Shown piece by piece: positions 17,269 to 25,873 of a stretch of DNA of 64,000 nucleotides. The notes below the pieces were generated by a model. The model was not told where the DNA came from, did not search any database, and saw only the letters and a program-made list of their open reading frames with translations. This DNA comes from JAJDOD01 sp039024895 (lineage in GTDB: Bacteria > Pseudomonadota > Alphaproteobacteria > Rhodobacterales > Rhodobacteraceae). The stretch covers positions 44,057 through 108,056 of the forward strand of contig JBCCPJ010000010.1 in the NCBI GenBank assembly GCA_039024895.1, in the 5' to 3' direction. Made by a program: the position numbers and the translations under genes. Position 1 is the first letter of the stretch; each line of letters begins with the position of its first letter.

Positions 17269-18405
17269 TCACGACCGCATTGACGTTGGCCGTGCATCGA
17301 CCCAAGCGCCACCTGCCTTTGCTGAGGCCACGGCCTGATGCACCGCTGCCATCGACCGCAAGCCGTCTTCCGCCACCGGGAACCGACCATGGACCTCCCC
17401 GCGCAGCGCCGCCGCAATATCCACATAGATATTGGCCACCGCGAGCGGGAACCCTTCGGGATGCGCAATCGCCACACGTGACAGTCGCCCCGCCTCATCC
17501 GACAGCCCGGCTTCGCCCTTCTCCATGATCTGGGTCCGCCCGCCCACCGGCGTATAATAAACCTGGTTCGGCTGCTCGGAGGCCCAACGCAATCCGCCGG
17601 TCTCGCCAAAAACCTGGATGTCGAACCCATGCTGTCGACCAATCGCCACCGAAGACGTCCAGAGCCGCCCCACCGTGCCGCCCTCCATCCGAAAATTGAC
17701 CATCGCGTCATCTTCAAGGGCGCGTGACGGGATCGTCGAGGCGAAATCGGCAGAGAGTTCCTTGACTTCATCCCCCGTCACAAAAGACGCCATGTGAAGC
17801 GCATGAATGCCGCAATCGGCAAACTGTCCGGAAACGCCCGCCATCGCTGGATCATACCGCCAACGCACACGCGGATTATCCGCATCCGTCGCATCGCCGT
17901 GGTGACCATGGGAAAAGTTGGCCACCACCAGCCGCACTTTCCCGATGTCGCCGGACGCCACCATATGGCGTATCTCGCGCACCATCGGATAGGCGGAGTA
18001 ACAGTAGTTCACCGCACAGATTTTGCCGCTCGCCTTGGCGACCGCGACAATCTCTTCGCCCTCTTCCACCGTCATCGTCATCGGCTTCTCGCAAAGCACG
18101 TTGAAACCGGCCTCCAGAAAGGCGCGGGCGATCTCGAAATGGGTCGCATTAGGCGTTGCAACTGTAACAAGATCAACGCGGTCCGTGCGGTCCCGCTCGC
18201 CCGCAAGCATCTCCTGCCAATCGGCATAGGCGCGGTCCGGCGCCACCCCGAGCTCATCGGCATAGGCCCGCCCGCGATACGCATCGACATCCAATGCGCC
18301 CGCCGCGAGGACAAAGTTCCCATCCGCGCGTGCGCCCATTAAATGCGCCGGTCCGATCTGGCTGCCCTTGCCGCCGCCGATCATGCCCCAGTTCAGTCGC
18401 CCCAT
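17269..18405 (-). CDS. Gfo/Idh/MocA family dehydrogenase (inositol locus)
   Basis: NAD(P)-dependent sugar/cyclitol dehydrogenase, 378 residues. The Rossmann N-terminus 'LNWGMIGGGKGSQIGPAHLM' and the conserved 'LCEKPMTMTVEEGEEIVAVA' (EKP motif) define the family; the C-terminal domain has 'FADCGIHALHMASFVTG'. It is the last gene of the left-pointing inositol operon, 7 bases after the DUF4240 gene. It could serve as an inositol or scyllo-inosose dehydrogenase, but sequence alone does not separate IolG, IolX and related enzymes. Confidence 0.88.
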   Translation of the reverse strand: MGRLNWGMIGGGKGSQIGPAHLMGARADGNFVLAAGALDVDAYRGRAYADELGVAPDRAYADWQEMLAGERDRTDRVDLVTVATPNATHFEIARAFLEAGFNVLCEKPMTMTVEEGEEIVAVAKASGKICAVNYCYSAYPMVREIRHMVASGDIGKVRLVVANFSHGHHGDATDADNPRVRWRYDPAMAGVSGQFADCGIHALHMASFVTGDEVKELSADFASTIPSRALEDDAMVNFRMEGGTVGRLWTSSVAIGRQHGFDIQVFGETGGLRWASEQPNQVYYTPVGGRTQIMEKGEAGLSDEAGRLSRVAIAHPEGFPLAVANIYVDIAAALRGEVHGRFPVAEDGLRSMAAVHQAVASAKAGGAWVDARPTSMRS

Positions 18406-18412
18406 CTGTTGC

Positions 18413-18916
18413 TCATCCTTCCAGTTCGGCCACCTTGGCCGTCAGTTTCGGGTAAAGATCGCCAAGCGCGTTGGGATCCCACGCAACCCCCGCCGGTGCC
18501 GCTGGCAACACACTCTCGGACAATGGATAATCCTCGTCGAACTTGGCTTCGTAAACGTCGATCACAACATCGGCAAAATCTTCAAACGCCGCCCCGTAGG
18601 CTTCCTTGATATGCCCCGCCAAGCTCTCCGGGTCTTGAAGGGCGGCGTCATAGACGGCCTTGCCCTGGGCTATCAGCCAACTACGAAACTCGCTGAACCG
18701 TTCATCGGAGAAGCCACCATTAATCACAAGGGCCGCGCCGGACAAGTTCCACCGATAGGCCGCCAACATAGCGCGTTCGAAATCGCGACCGAAGGCAAGG
18801 ATCTCGTCACGGGACATGTCCGCCAGCGCATTGCCGAGGGTGTCGATCTGCGCATCCATGTCGGGATCGACGCTTGCGTCAATGATGGACCAAAACCGAT
18901 CACCTAGCGTTTCCAT
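18413..18916 (-). CDS. DUF4240 domain protein
   Basis: A 167-residue acidic protein of unknown function. 'FWSIIDASVDPDMDAQIDTL' at the start, 'AAYRWNLSGAALVINGGFSD' and 'RFSEFRSWLIAQGKAVYDAA' in the middle follow the DUF4240 pattern (W.lI, AY.w.L..Aa.ii.gG.sDd.F..Fr.wLi..G). These proteins are often scattered and not operonic. Here it lies between the iolE-like and dehydrogenase genes, 86 bases after the former and 7 before the latter, so it is probably co-transcribed with the inositol genes. Confidence 0.85.
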   Translation of the reverse strand: METLGDRFWSIIDASVDPDMDAQIDTLGNALADMSRDEILAFGRDFERAMLAAYRWNLSGAALVINGGFSDERFSEFRSWLIAQGKAVYDAALQDPESLAGHIKEAYGAAFEDFADVVIDVYEAKFDEDYPLSESVLPAAPAGVAWDPNALGDLYPKLTAKVAELEG

Positions 18917-19002
18917 GTTGAACCTCCCTGCTCCGCCCCGGATAAAAACCGGGGGCCAATGGGCGTGGTGCTACACCCCGTTTGTGCCCGGATCGTGACG
19001 CC

Positions 19003-19890
19003 TCAAAACCCAATGGACTGCAAATACGTCCGGTTGGCGCGGGCGTCATCAATCGGATTCACGTCCAAAGTCGGATCGCAATCCTGCTCCACGGTGCACC
19101 AACCCTCAAAACCGTTGGCCAGTAGGATCTCGCGCACCTTCGGGAAATCCACATCACCATCGCCCAGATTGCAGAAGATACCTTGTCCGCACGCGGTATA
19201 AAAATCCGTCCGGTTGGCCACGACATCTGCTTTAACCTTTGGATCGATATCCTTGAAATGCATGTAGGAAATGCGACTGATATACTTCTCCATAAAAGCG
19301 ACTGGATCGAAGCCCGCGTAGGAATGATGCCCGGTGTCGAAACAGATCTTGAGTAAGCTCTCATCGACCTCGTCGAGAAGCCGTTCCAACTCAGGTTCGA
19401 AATCCATGAAACCAGCCGCATGGGCATGAATACCAACGGTCAGCCCGTGATCGACGCCGATCGTTGCCGCTTCCTTGATCCGGTCGCGATAGGCCGCCCA
19501 CTCCGCCGCGTCCATCTGCTCGGCTTCACCCGCGCGCCCGGCTGTCGGGGCACGGCGCGGCGAAATCGAGTCAATCAGCACCAGATGTTCCGCGCCATGG
19601 GCCACCAACGCCTTACAGGTCCGCTTCGTGCCATCGAGCACGTCGTCCCAGGCGTCCGGGTCGTGAAAGGCGCGGAAAACCACACCGCCGATCAGCTCAA
19701 GATCATGGGCCGACAGCCCATCGGCCAACACCGCCGGGTCCTCGGGCATGAAGCCCACGGGGCCTAGCTCAATGCCCTTATAGCCCGCCGCCGCGTTCTC
19801 TTTCAGAACCGTCTGCCAGGTCGGGTTGCGGGCATCATCCGCAAATTCAACACCCCAGGAACAGGGCGCATTGCCAATCCGAATGGTCAT
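19003..19890 (-). CDS. iolE: Inosose dehydratase-like TIM-barrel protein (IolE family)
   Basis: A 295-residue xylose-isomerase-like TIM barrel. IolE converts scyllo-inosose to 3D-trihydroxycyclohexanedione, the substrate of IolD encoded in the divergent operon. 'IRIGNAPCSWGVEFADD' at the N-terminus is the classic IolE opening. 'LVLIDSISPRR', 'GIHAHAAGFMDFEPELERLL', 'CFDTGHHSYAGFDP' and 'HFKDIDPKVKADV' carry the presumed metal ligands. It follows the second dehydrogenase gene by 12 bases in the left-pointing operon. Confidence 0.88.
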   Translation of the reverse strand: MTIRIGNAPCSWGVEFADDARNPTWQTVLKENAAAGYKGIELGPVGFMPEDPAVLADGLSAHDLELIGGVVFRAFHDPDAWDDVLDGTKRTCKALVAHGAEHLVLIDSISPRRAPTAGRAGEAEQMDAAEWAAYRDRIKEAATIGVDHGLTVGIHAHAAGFMDFEPELERLLDEVDESLLKICFDTGHHSYAGFDPVAFMEKYISRISYMHFKDIDPKVKADVVANRTDFYTACGQGIFCNLGDGDVDFPKVREILLANGFEGWCTVEQDCDPTLDVNPIDDARANRTYLQSIGF

Positions 19891-19902
19891 CTCTTGGAAC
19901 TC

Positions 19903-20997
19903 CTAAAGCGCGATATCTACCCAAGCGCGCGTCTCTGACGATTGCCACGCCGCGTCAATCACTTTCATTACTTCGAGCCCATCCCGGAAGGTGGGCCAGA
20001 CCGGTTCACCGGTCTCAATGGCGGTCAGGAAATCCTTCGCCTCGATGATGATCTGGTCCTGATAGCCGGTGCCATGCCCCGGCCCGAGGCAGAATGGCTC
20101 ATAATCGGGATGCGCCGGACCCGTGAGTATTTTTCGAAACCCGCGTTCCGCCTCTGGTCCCTCCATCCGGTACAGCCAAAGCGCATTCTGATCTTCCTGA
20201 TCAAAACGGATCGCGCCTTTGGTCCCGCTGATTTCATAGGCATAGCCCATCTTCCGCCCCGTTGACACGCGGGAGAAATAGAGATGCCCCATTACGCCGC
20301 TCGCAAACCGACACATAAATTGCCCGTGGTCATCATTATTGACCGTGCCACCGGGCCGCGTCTTATGAACGGTTTCAATCTCTGCATTGACCGACGCAAT
20401 GGGCCCGATCAGGGCAAGGGCGGCATTGATCATATGCGCCGACAAATCCCCCATGGTCCCATTGGCCCGGCCATGGGCGCGCCACGTGGCAGGCTCCTGC
20501 GGGTCGGCATAGAAATCTTCCGTATGCTCGCCCCGAAACCAGGTCACATTACCAATCTCCCCATCGGCGATGAGTTTCCGCGCAAACTGCGCCGCGGGCG
20601 TGCGAATGTAATTGTAGCCGACCATATTCACGTGGCCCTCGGCGGCGCGCACCATCGCCTCGGCATCGGCCAGGGTCGCCCCCATGGGCTTTTCGCACAT
20701 CACCGGCAGTCCCCGCGCAAAGGCTGCCTCGGCAATCTCCAGATGCAAATCCTGCGGTGTCGCAATCACAAGCGCCTCAACCCGGGGGTCTGCCACCAAC
20801 GCCCGCCAATCGCCAGTACCGCGCCGAAACCCAAACGCTTTCCGGTACCGCTCCGCCGATGCCTCCGTCGACGCAGCGATCATCTCAAGACGGGGTCGCA
20901 GCTCTGTATCAAAAACGGCCCCGACAGCCGCCATCGCCACAGCATGGGCCTTGCCCATATAGCCACCGCCAACGATGCCAATCCCGATCTCCGACAT
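19903..20997 (-). CDS. Gfo/Idh/MocA family dehydrogenase, first gene of left inositol operon
   Basis: A 364-residue NAD(P)-dependent dehydrogenase. The start at 20997 is chosen because GGAGGAG precedes it and the protein then begins 'MSEIGIGIVGGGYMGKAHAV', a normal Rossmann start; the open frame extends 11 codons further through the operator. 'MCEKPMGATLADAEAMVRAA' carries the EKP motif and 'GDLSAHMINAALALIG' the C-terminal domain signature. Being operator-proximal and coupled to iolE, it is the best candidate here for a cyclitol dehydrogenase of the IolG/IolW type. Confidence 0.88.
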   Translation of the reverse strand: MSEIGIGIVGGGYMGKAHAVAMAAVGAVFDTELRPRLEMIAASTEASAERYRKAFGFRRGTGDWRALVADPRVEALVIATPQDLHLEIAEAAFARGLPVMCEKPMGATLADAEAMVRAAEGHVNMVGYNYIRTPAAQFARKLIADGEIGNVTWFRGEHTEDFYADPQEPATWRAHGRANGTMGDLSAHMINAALALIGPIASVNAEIETVHKTRPGGTVNNDDHGQFMCRFASGVMGHLYFSRVSTGRKMGYAYEISGTKGAIRFDQEDQNALWLYRMEGPEAERGFRKILTGPAHPDYEPFCLGPGHGTGYQDQIIIEAKDFLTAIETGEPVWPTFRDGLEVMKVIDAAWQSSETRAWVDIAL

Positions 20998-21024
20998 CGG
21001 CGCTCCTCCCAAGTATTTTCCGAT

Positions 21025-21040
21025 TTGCAACCGGTTGCAA
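21025..21040. promoter_or_regulatory. LacI-type operator palindrome between divergent iol operons
   Basis: TTGCAACCGGTTGCAA is a perfect 16-bp palindrome with a central CG, the architecture of LacI/PurR-family operators. It lies 28 bases upstream of the left operon's first start codon and 72 bases upstream of iolD, so one repressor dimer could control both directions. Confidence 0.8.
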
Positions 21041-21111
21041 AACCTCTATCGTCAGAATAACAGCGGCACAAGCCGCAAGCTTCGGCTAAAAGGTCGAAAA
21101 GGGAGTGTATC

Positions 21112-22965
21112 ATGGGCGAAACTGTCACCCTGACGACGGCGCAGGCCATCGTGCGCTATCTGGCGAGCCAGTTCATCGAAATTGACGGCACCGAGCACCG
21201 CCTCTGCGGTGGCGGCTTCGGGATTTTTGGCCACGGCAACGTCACCTGCCTTGGCGAAGCGCTGTATGACCACAAGGACGTCCTTCCGCTCTACCGGGGC
21301 CAAAACGAGCAAGGGATGGGCTTCGCCGCAGCGGCTTACGCCAAGTACTGGCTTCGCCGCCGCTTTATGTTCGCCACCGCCTCCGCCGGGCCCGGTACGG
21401 CGAACCTCCTGACCGCCGCCGCCCTCGCCCATGCCAATCGGCTCCCGATGTTGATGCTGTGCGGCGACGCCTTTCTGACCCGCCTGCCCGACCCGGTGCT
21501 CCAGCAACTCGAACATTTCGGCAATCCGGCCCTGGGCTTGAACGATGGCTTCAAAGCGGTCTCCCGCTACTGGGACCGCATCACCCATCCCGCCCAGGTG
21601 ATCCAGTCACTCCCCGCTGCCATCAACACGATGCTTGACCCTGCCGATTGCGGCCCCGCCTTCATCGCGCTCCCGCAAGACGTGCAAGGCTGGACCTATG
21701 ACTACCCGGTGGCACTCTTCGCCAAGCGAACCCACCATATCCGTCGCCAGGCCCCTGACCCGGTCGAGGTCGCCAAGGCAATAAAATTGATCGAAGCCGC
21801 CGAACGCCCAATCCTCATTGCGGGCGGCGGGGTTCAGTATTCTGGCGCTGTTGGCGACCTCACTGAATTCGCCGAAAAGCACCAAATCCCGGTGGTCGAA
21901 ACCATCGCTGGTCGCGCCAACCTCCTCGACACCCATCCGCTGAATATAGGCCCCATTGGCGTCACCGGTTCTGACAGCGCCAACGCTATTGCGGAGGCCG
22001 CCGATCTGGTCATCGCCGTCGGCACCCGTCTGCAAGACTTCACCACTGGCAGCTGGACCGCCTTCGCCAAGGACGCAAAGTTCATCGGCGTCAATGTGGG
22101 CCGCCACGACGCCATGAAACACCTCAGTCAGCCTGTAGTCGGTGACGCGAAACTCGCCCTCGAAGCCCTTCAAACGGAATACAAAACGCCCGCCAACTGG
22201 ATCAACTTCGCACAAGACGAGCGTAAAAAATGGCAGGCCTATGTCACCGACAACATAACCCAAGGCAATCGCCCCAACAGCTACGCCCAGGCCATCGGCA
22301 CCGTGAACGCGCTCTGCCATCCAAGCGACCGCGTCGTCGCCGCCGCCGGTGGCTTGCCCGCCGAAGTGACCGCCAACTGGCGCACGCTTGGCATCGGCAC
22401 AGTCGATGTGGAATTCGGCTTCTCTTGTATGGGCTACGAAATCGCCGGGGGCTGGGGCGCGCGCATTGCACAAAGCGAACAAGAGCCGGACCAGGACACC
22501 ATCGTCTTTTGCGGCGACGGGTCCTATCTGCTAATGAACAGCGACCTCTACTCCTCTGTCCTAACACAAAAAAAGCTGATCGTTCTAGTGCTCGACAATG
22601 GCGGGTTTGCGGTCATCAACAAGCTGCAAAACAACACCGGCAATGAAAGTTTCAACAATCTCATCGCCGACACGCCCACCGCCACCCACCAGGTCGGTGT
22701 TGACTTCGCGGCCCATGCTGCCGCCATGGGATGCCATGCGGAAACCGTGGCGAATAGCGGTGAACTCGCTGAGGCGTTCCAACGCGCCAAAGCTGCCGAC
22801 ACGACAACCGTGATCGTGATGAAAGTCGATGCCTTCGACGGCTGGACCACCGAAGGCCATACCTGGTGGGAAGTCGGCACGCCCCACGTGACCGACAGTC
22901 CCAAGGTCGAAGCCGCCCATAAGGACTGGGAAGCCACCCGTTCCAAACAACGCCGGGGGGTCTGA
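21112..22965 (+). CDS. iolD: 3D-(3,5/4)-trihydroxycyclohexane-1,2-dione hydrolase
   Basis: ThDP-dependent C-C bond hydrolase of inositol catabolism, 617 residues, the family's normal length. 'VLPLYRGQNEQGMGFAAAAY' contains the ThDP-activating Glu66. 'FATASAGPGTANLLTAAALA' is the pyrimidine-domain core, and 'VFCGDGSYLLMNSDLYSS' is the GDG..N diphosphate/magnesium motif. It has a strong AAAGGGAG ribosome site and is the first gene of the right-pointing operon iolD-iolC-iolB-aldolase. It should open the ring of the IolE product to 5-deoxy-glucuronate. Confidence 0.95.
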   Translation: MGETVTLTTAQAIVRYLASQFIEIDGTEHRLCGGGFGIFGHGNVTCLGEALYDHKDVLPLYRGQNEQGMGFAAAAYAKYWLRRRFMFATASAGPGTANLLTAAALAHANRLPMLMLCGDAFLTRLPDPVLQQLEHFGNPALGLNDGFKAVSRYWDRITHPAQVIQSLPAAINTMLDPADCGPAFIALPQDVQGWTYDYPVALFAKRTHHIRRQAPDPVEVAKAIKLIEAAERPILIAGGGVQYSGAVGDLTEFAEKHQIPVVETIAGRANLLDTHPLNIGPIGVTGSDSANAIAEAADLVIAVGTRLQDFTTGSWTAFAKDAKFIGVNVGRHDAMKHLSQPVVGDAKLALEALQTEYKTPANWINFAQDERKKWQAYVTDNITQGNRPNSYAQAIGTVNALCHPSDRVVAAAGGLPAEVTANWRTLGIGTVDVEFGFSCMGYEIAGGWGARIAQSEQEPDQDTIVFCGDGSYLLMNSDLYSSVLTQKKLIVLVLDNGGFAVINKLQNNTGNESFNNLIADTPTATHQVGVDFAAHAAAMGCHAETVANSGELAEAFQRAKAADTTTVIVMKVDAFDGWTTEGHTWWEVGTPHVTDSPKVEAAHKDWEATRSKQRRGV

Positions 22966-23099
22966 GCTGATATGCCAACTTCTCTTGTCCAAAAATACTC
23001 AACAGCGAGCGCTACAAGGAGGCGTTTCGGTTGTGGTACGCGGTCGAGCGCCAAAGCCATGCCCATGGGCCACCCGTGCCGCAAGAGGCGGTATCAAAA

Positions 23100-24095
23100 A
23101 TGAGCAAACTTCTTGACGGAATCGCCCAGAACAACTTTCTCATCGTTGGCCGCGCGGGTATCGATTTCTTCACCGACCCCGGCGTGACCCTCGAAGACAG
23201 CACCCGCATGACCGTCGATCTCGGCGGCTCCTCCGCTAATATCGGCGCGGGCATCTGCAAGCTCGGTGGGAAAGCGGCCCTCGTCACCCGCGTCAGCGAT
23301 GACAGCATTGGCAGCTACTGCACCCGCCGTCTCCAGCACTACGGCGTTGACACGCGCTATGTCACGCCCGTCGGCGGGGAGTTCCGCAATTCCCTCGCCG
23401 TCTATGAAAGCGTGACGGAGAACCACCGCAATGTCATCTACCGCAACGGTGCCGCCGATTTCGAGATGACCGAAACCGATGTCTTAGCCGTCGCCTATGC
23501 CGATTATGGTGCACTGATCACCGCAGGCACCGTCTTTGCCGCCGAACCGTCCCGGAGCGCCACCTTCAAGAGTTTCGATCTCGCCAAGGCAGCGGGCCTG
23601 CCGATCATTTTCGACATCGATTACCGCCCCTATTCCTGGCCATCGCCAGAAGTTGCAAGCGACGTCCTTTCCCGCGCCGCCGACCATTGCGACATGATCG
23701 TCGGCAATGACGAAGAGTTCGGTTTCATGGCGGGCGATTACGCCAGAGGCCTTGAGAAAGCGCGGCAACTCTCGGAAACGAAATCAGAAATCGTGATCTA
23801 CAAAATGGGCCAGGACGGCGCGATTACCTTCACCAAAGGGGAAGAGATCAAGACCGGCATCTACCCTGTGGAGGCTCTGAAACCCACCGGCGCCGGCGAC
23901 AGCTTCATGGCCGGTCTCGTCACATCGCTTGCCGCTGGCTATGATCTGAGGACCGCGATCCTCCGCGGCTCCGCCTGCGCTTCCATCACCGTATCGAAAC
24001 CTGGATGCGCGCCTGCGATGGCCACAACTGAAACGCTCGAGACCTTCCTTTCATCCCATCCCGGCCCCCAACATACCGAACAGTCTTCAGGATAA
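23100..24095 (+). CDS. iolC: 5-dehydro-2-deoxygluconokinase
   Basis: PfkB/ribokinase-family sugar kinase, 331 residues. Start 23100 is chosen for the AAGAGGCGG site upstream and because the protein then begins 'MSKLLDGIAQNNFLIVGRAG' as IolC proteins do; an upstream TTG frame start has no family similarity. 'MTVDLGGSSANIGAGICKLG' is the PfkB N-terminal motif, and 'LKPTGAGDSFMAGLVTSL' is the C-terminal signature with the catalytic Asp in GAGDS. It phosphorylates 2-deoxy-5-keto-gluconate. The 134-base gap after iolD holds a degenerate copy of the dispersed repeat. Confidence 0.94.
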   Translation: MSKLLDGIAQNNFLIVGRAGIDFFTDPGVTLEDSTRMTVDLGGSSANIGAGICKLGGKAALVTRVSDDSIGSYCTRRLQHYGVDTRYVTPVGGEFRNSLAVYESVTENHRNVIYRNGAADFEMTETDVLAVAYADYGALITAGTVFAAEPSRSATFKSFDLAKAAGLPIIFDIDYRPYSWPSPEVASDVLSRAADHCDMIVGNDEEFGFMAGDYARGLEKARQLSETKSEIVIYKMGQDGAITFTKGEEIKTGIYPVEALKPTGAGDSFMAGLVTSLAAGYDLRTAILRGSACASITVSKPGCAPAMATTETLETFLSSHPGPQHTEQSSG

Positions 24096-24100
24096 CCCCC

Positions 24101-24958
24101 ATGCACATCGCCCCATTCGATAACCAAAACAAACCCATCGTCGATGTGGATGACGCAACCGTCCCGCTCAATTACTTCAACATCGTCAAGCTCGAAGCCG
24201 GTCAGGCGTTTGAATACCAGGTGCCCGGCTATGAGACGTGCATCGCGCCTGCCACCGGCACCGTCGATGTGGAGGTCGAAGGCTTCAAAGCAGACGCACT
24301 CGGCGGGCGCGGCGTGGACGTTTGGGACGGCGAGCCCGAAGGCGTTTATGTGCCTTCCGGCGCGAAAGCGAGCATGGTTGCCGTAGACGCTTGCGAAGTC
24401 TTCGTCGCGGGCGCCAAATTCGACGAAACCCTCGAACCCTTCGCGGTTCGCAGCGATGAACTCGACCTTGTGCAATACGGCTCCGACGACACCAAAACGC
24501 ACCGCAAGATCAAGCATATCCTGGGCCAGAAACAGCACGACAAGGTGGGCCGTCTCCTTGTCTCTGAACTTTTCACCGTCGGTGCGGGCGGCTGGTCGGG
24601 CTTTCCCAGCCACAAGCATGACACCGACCGCTCGGACGGCCCCGGGGGGGATATTCTTGAAACACGGCACGACGAAACCTATAACTTCCGCTTCCGACCG
24701 AACCATGGCTCCGGCGTCCAGATGCTGCAACGGGAGGACGGCAAACCGGGCGACGCGTACCACATCGTCGACGGCTCTACGATCTGCCTCGACAATGGCT
24801 ACCACCCCTGCGCCGTGCTTCCCGGGTACGAGATGTATTACTTCACCATCCTCGGCGGCCTCAGCCAGCGCAGCCTCGTGCAATTCTTCCAGCCGAGCCA
24901 CGCCTATCAGATCGAAACCATCCCCGGCATCAAGGACATGATCGCCAAATTCAAGTAA
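24101..24958 (+). CDS. iolB: 5-deoxy-glucuronate isomerase
   Basis: Cupin-fold isomerase, 285 residues. IolB converts 5-deoxy-glucuronate to 2-deoxy-5-keto-gluconate, the kinase substrate. 'VGAGGWSGFPSHKHDTD' is the characteristic metal-binding cupin segment, followed by 'ETYNFRFRPNHGSGVQMLQR' and 'CLDNGYHPCAVLPGYEMYYF'. It begins 5 bases after the iolC stop, so it is in the same operon. Confidence 0.95.
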   Translation: MHIAPFDNQNKPIVDVDDATVPLNYFNIVKLEAGQAFEYQVPGYETCIAPATGTVDVEVEGFKADALGGRGVDVWDGEPEGVYVPSGAKASMVAVDACEVFVAGAKFDETLEPFAVRSDELDLVQYGSDDTKTHRKIKHILGQKQHDKVGRLLVSELFTVGAGGWSGFPSHKHDTDRSDGPGGDILETRHDETYNFRFRPNHGSGVQMLQREDGKPGDAYHIVDGSTICLDNGYHPCAVLPGYEMYYFTILGGLSQRSLVQFFQPSHAYQIETIPGIKDMIAKFK

Positions 24959-24977
24959 ACGCGCGCAATTTCATTGG

Positions 24978-25000
24978 CTCGAAAATACCTCGGGGGGCGC
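24978..25000. repeat. Dispersed intergenic repeat, copy A
   Basis: CTCGAAAATACCTCGGGGGGCGC lies between iolB and the aldolase gene. The core 'AAATACCTCGGGGG' is shared with copies at 31921, 38379, 48405 and 52074. This copy lacks an obvious downstream hairpin. Confidence 0.7.
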
Positions 25001-25045
25001 AGGTAAGCACGCAAGGGCAACGCGCCTCATCGAAAGGGACACGGC

Positions 25046-25873
25046 ATGCCACTCGTCACCCTCGCAGACGTCCTGCAACCCGCGCTGAAGAACGGCTATG
25101 CTGTGGCCGGGCTCGTCACCCTCGGCTGGGAGGACATGCGCGCCTTTGTGGCAGCTGCCGAAGCCGAAGACTGCCCCCTCATCCTGCAAGCGGGCCCCTC
25201 TTGCCGCGCCCATACCCCCTTGCCCATCCTGGGCAAAATGTTCCGGCATCTGGCCGAACACGCCTCTATTCCGGTCGTCGCCCATCTCGACCACGGCTAC
25301 ACCTTTGACGAGTGCAAAGAAGCGCTCGACGCGGGCTTTACCTCGCTGATGTTCGACGGGTCGCGCAAACCCTTCGCCCAGAACGTGGACGAAACCGCCC
25401 GCATCACCGAGATGGCCCATGGGGCAGGTATCTCTTGCGAAGGGGAGATTGGCTTTGTCGGCTATGATGGCGGCGAAGCCTCCCATGGGACCGACCCGGA
25501 GGAAGCGGCGGCGTTTGCACGGCAAACGAGCATCGATGCTTTGGCCATTTCGGTCGGCAATGTGCATCTCCAACAGGACCAATCCGGTGGCCTCGATGAG
25601 ACGCGGATCGCCCAAATCGACGCCGCCACTAAAGTTCCCCTGGTGATCCACGGCGGCTCCGGGGTGCCCGCCGACCAGCGCCGCAAGCTGGCGCGCGAGA
25701 CATCGATCTGCAAGTTCAACATCGGTACAGAACTCCGCATGGCGTTCGGCGCCGCCCTCCGCCACGCGGTCGCGGCTGACACAGAACGCTTCGACCGGGT
25801 TCAAATTCTGCAAGAGGTTGAGCCGCCGCTGGTGGAGGCGACACGGGCAGTGCTGCGGAACCTAAAGGCTTAA
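25046..25873 (+). CDS. iolJ: Class II aldolase, probable 5-dehydro-2-deoxy-phosphogluconate aldolase (IolJ-like)
   Basis: Zinc-dependent fructose-bisphosphate-aldolase-type enzyme, 275 residues. 'VVAHLDHGYTFDECKEALDA' holds the catalytic Asp82 and zinc ligand His83, 'DALAISVGNVHLQ' a further ligand, and 'VIHGGSGVPADQRRKLA' the phosphate/zinc site. In Bacillus, IolJ cleaves the phosphorylated IolC product to malonic semialdehyde and DHAP. Many alphaproteobacteria instead fuse this step to IolC, so a separate enzyme here is informative. Family is certain; the exact sugar is inferred from the operon. Confidence 0.85.
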   Translation: MPLVTLADVLQPALKNGYAVAGLVTLGWEDMRAFVAAAEAEDCPLILQAGPSCRAHTPLPILGKMFRHLAEHASIPVVAHLDHGYTFDECKEALDAGFTSLMFDGSRKPFAQNVDETARITEMAHGAGISCEGEIGFVGYDGGEASHGTDPEEAAAFARQTSIDALAISVGNVHLQQDQSGGLDETRIAQIDAATKVPLVIHGGSGVPADQRRKLARETSICKFNIGTELRMAFGAALRHAVAADTERFDRVQILQEVEPPLVEATRAVLRNLKA

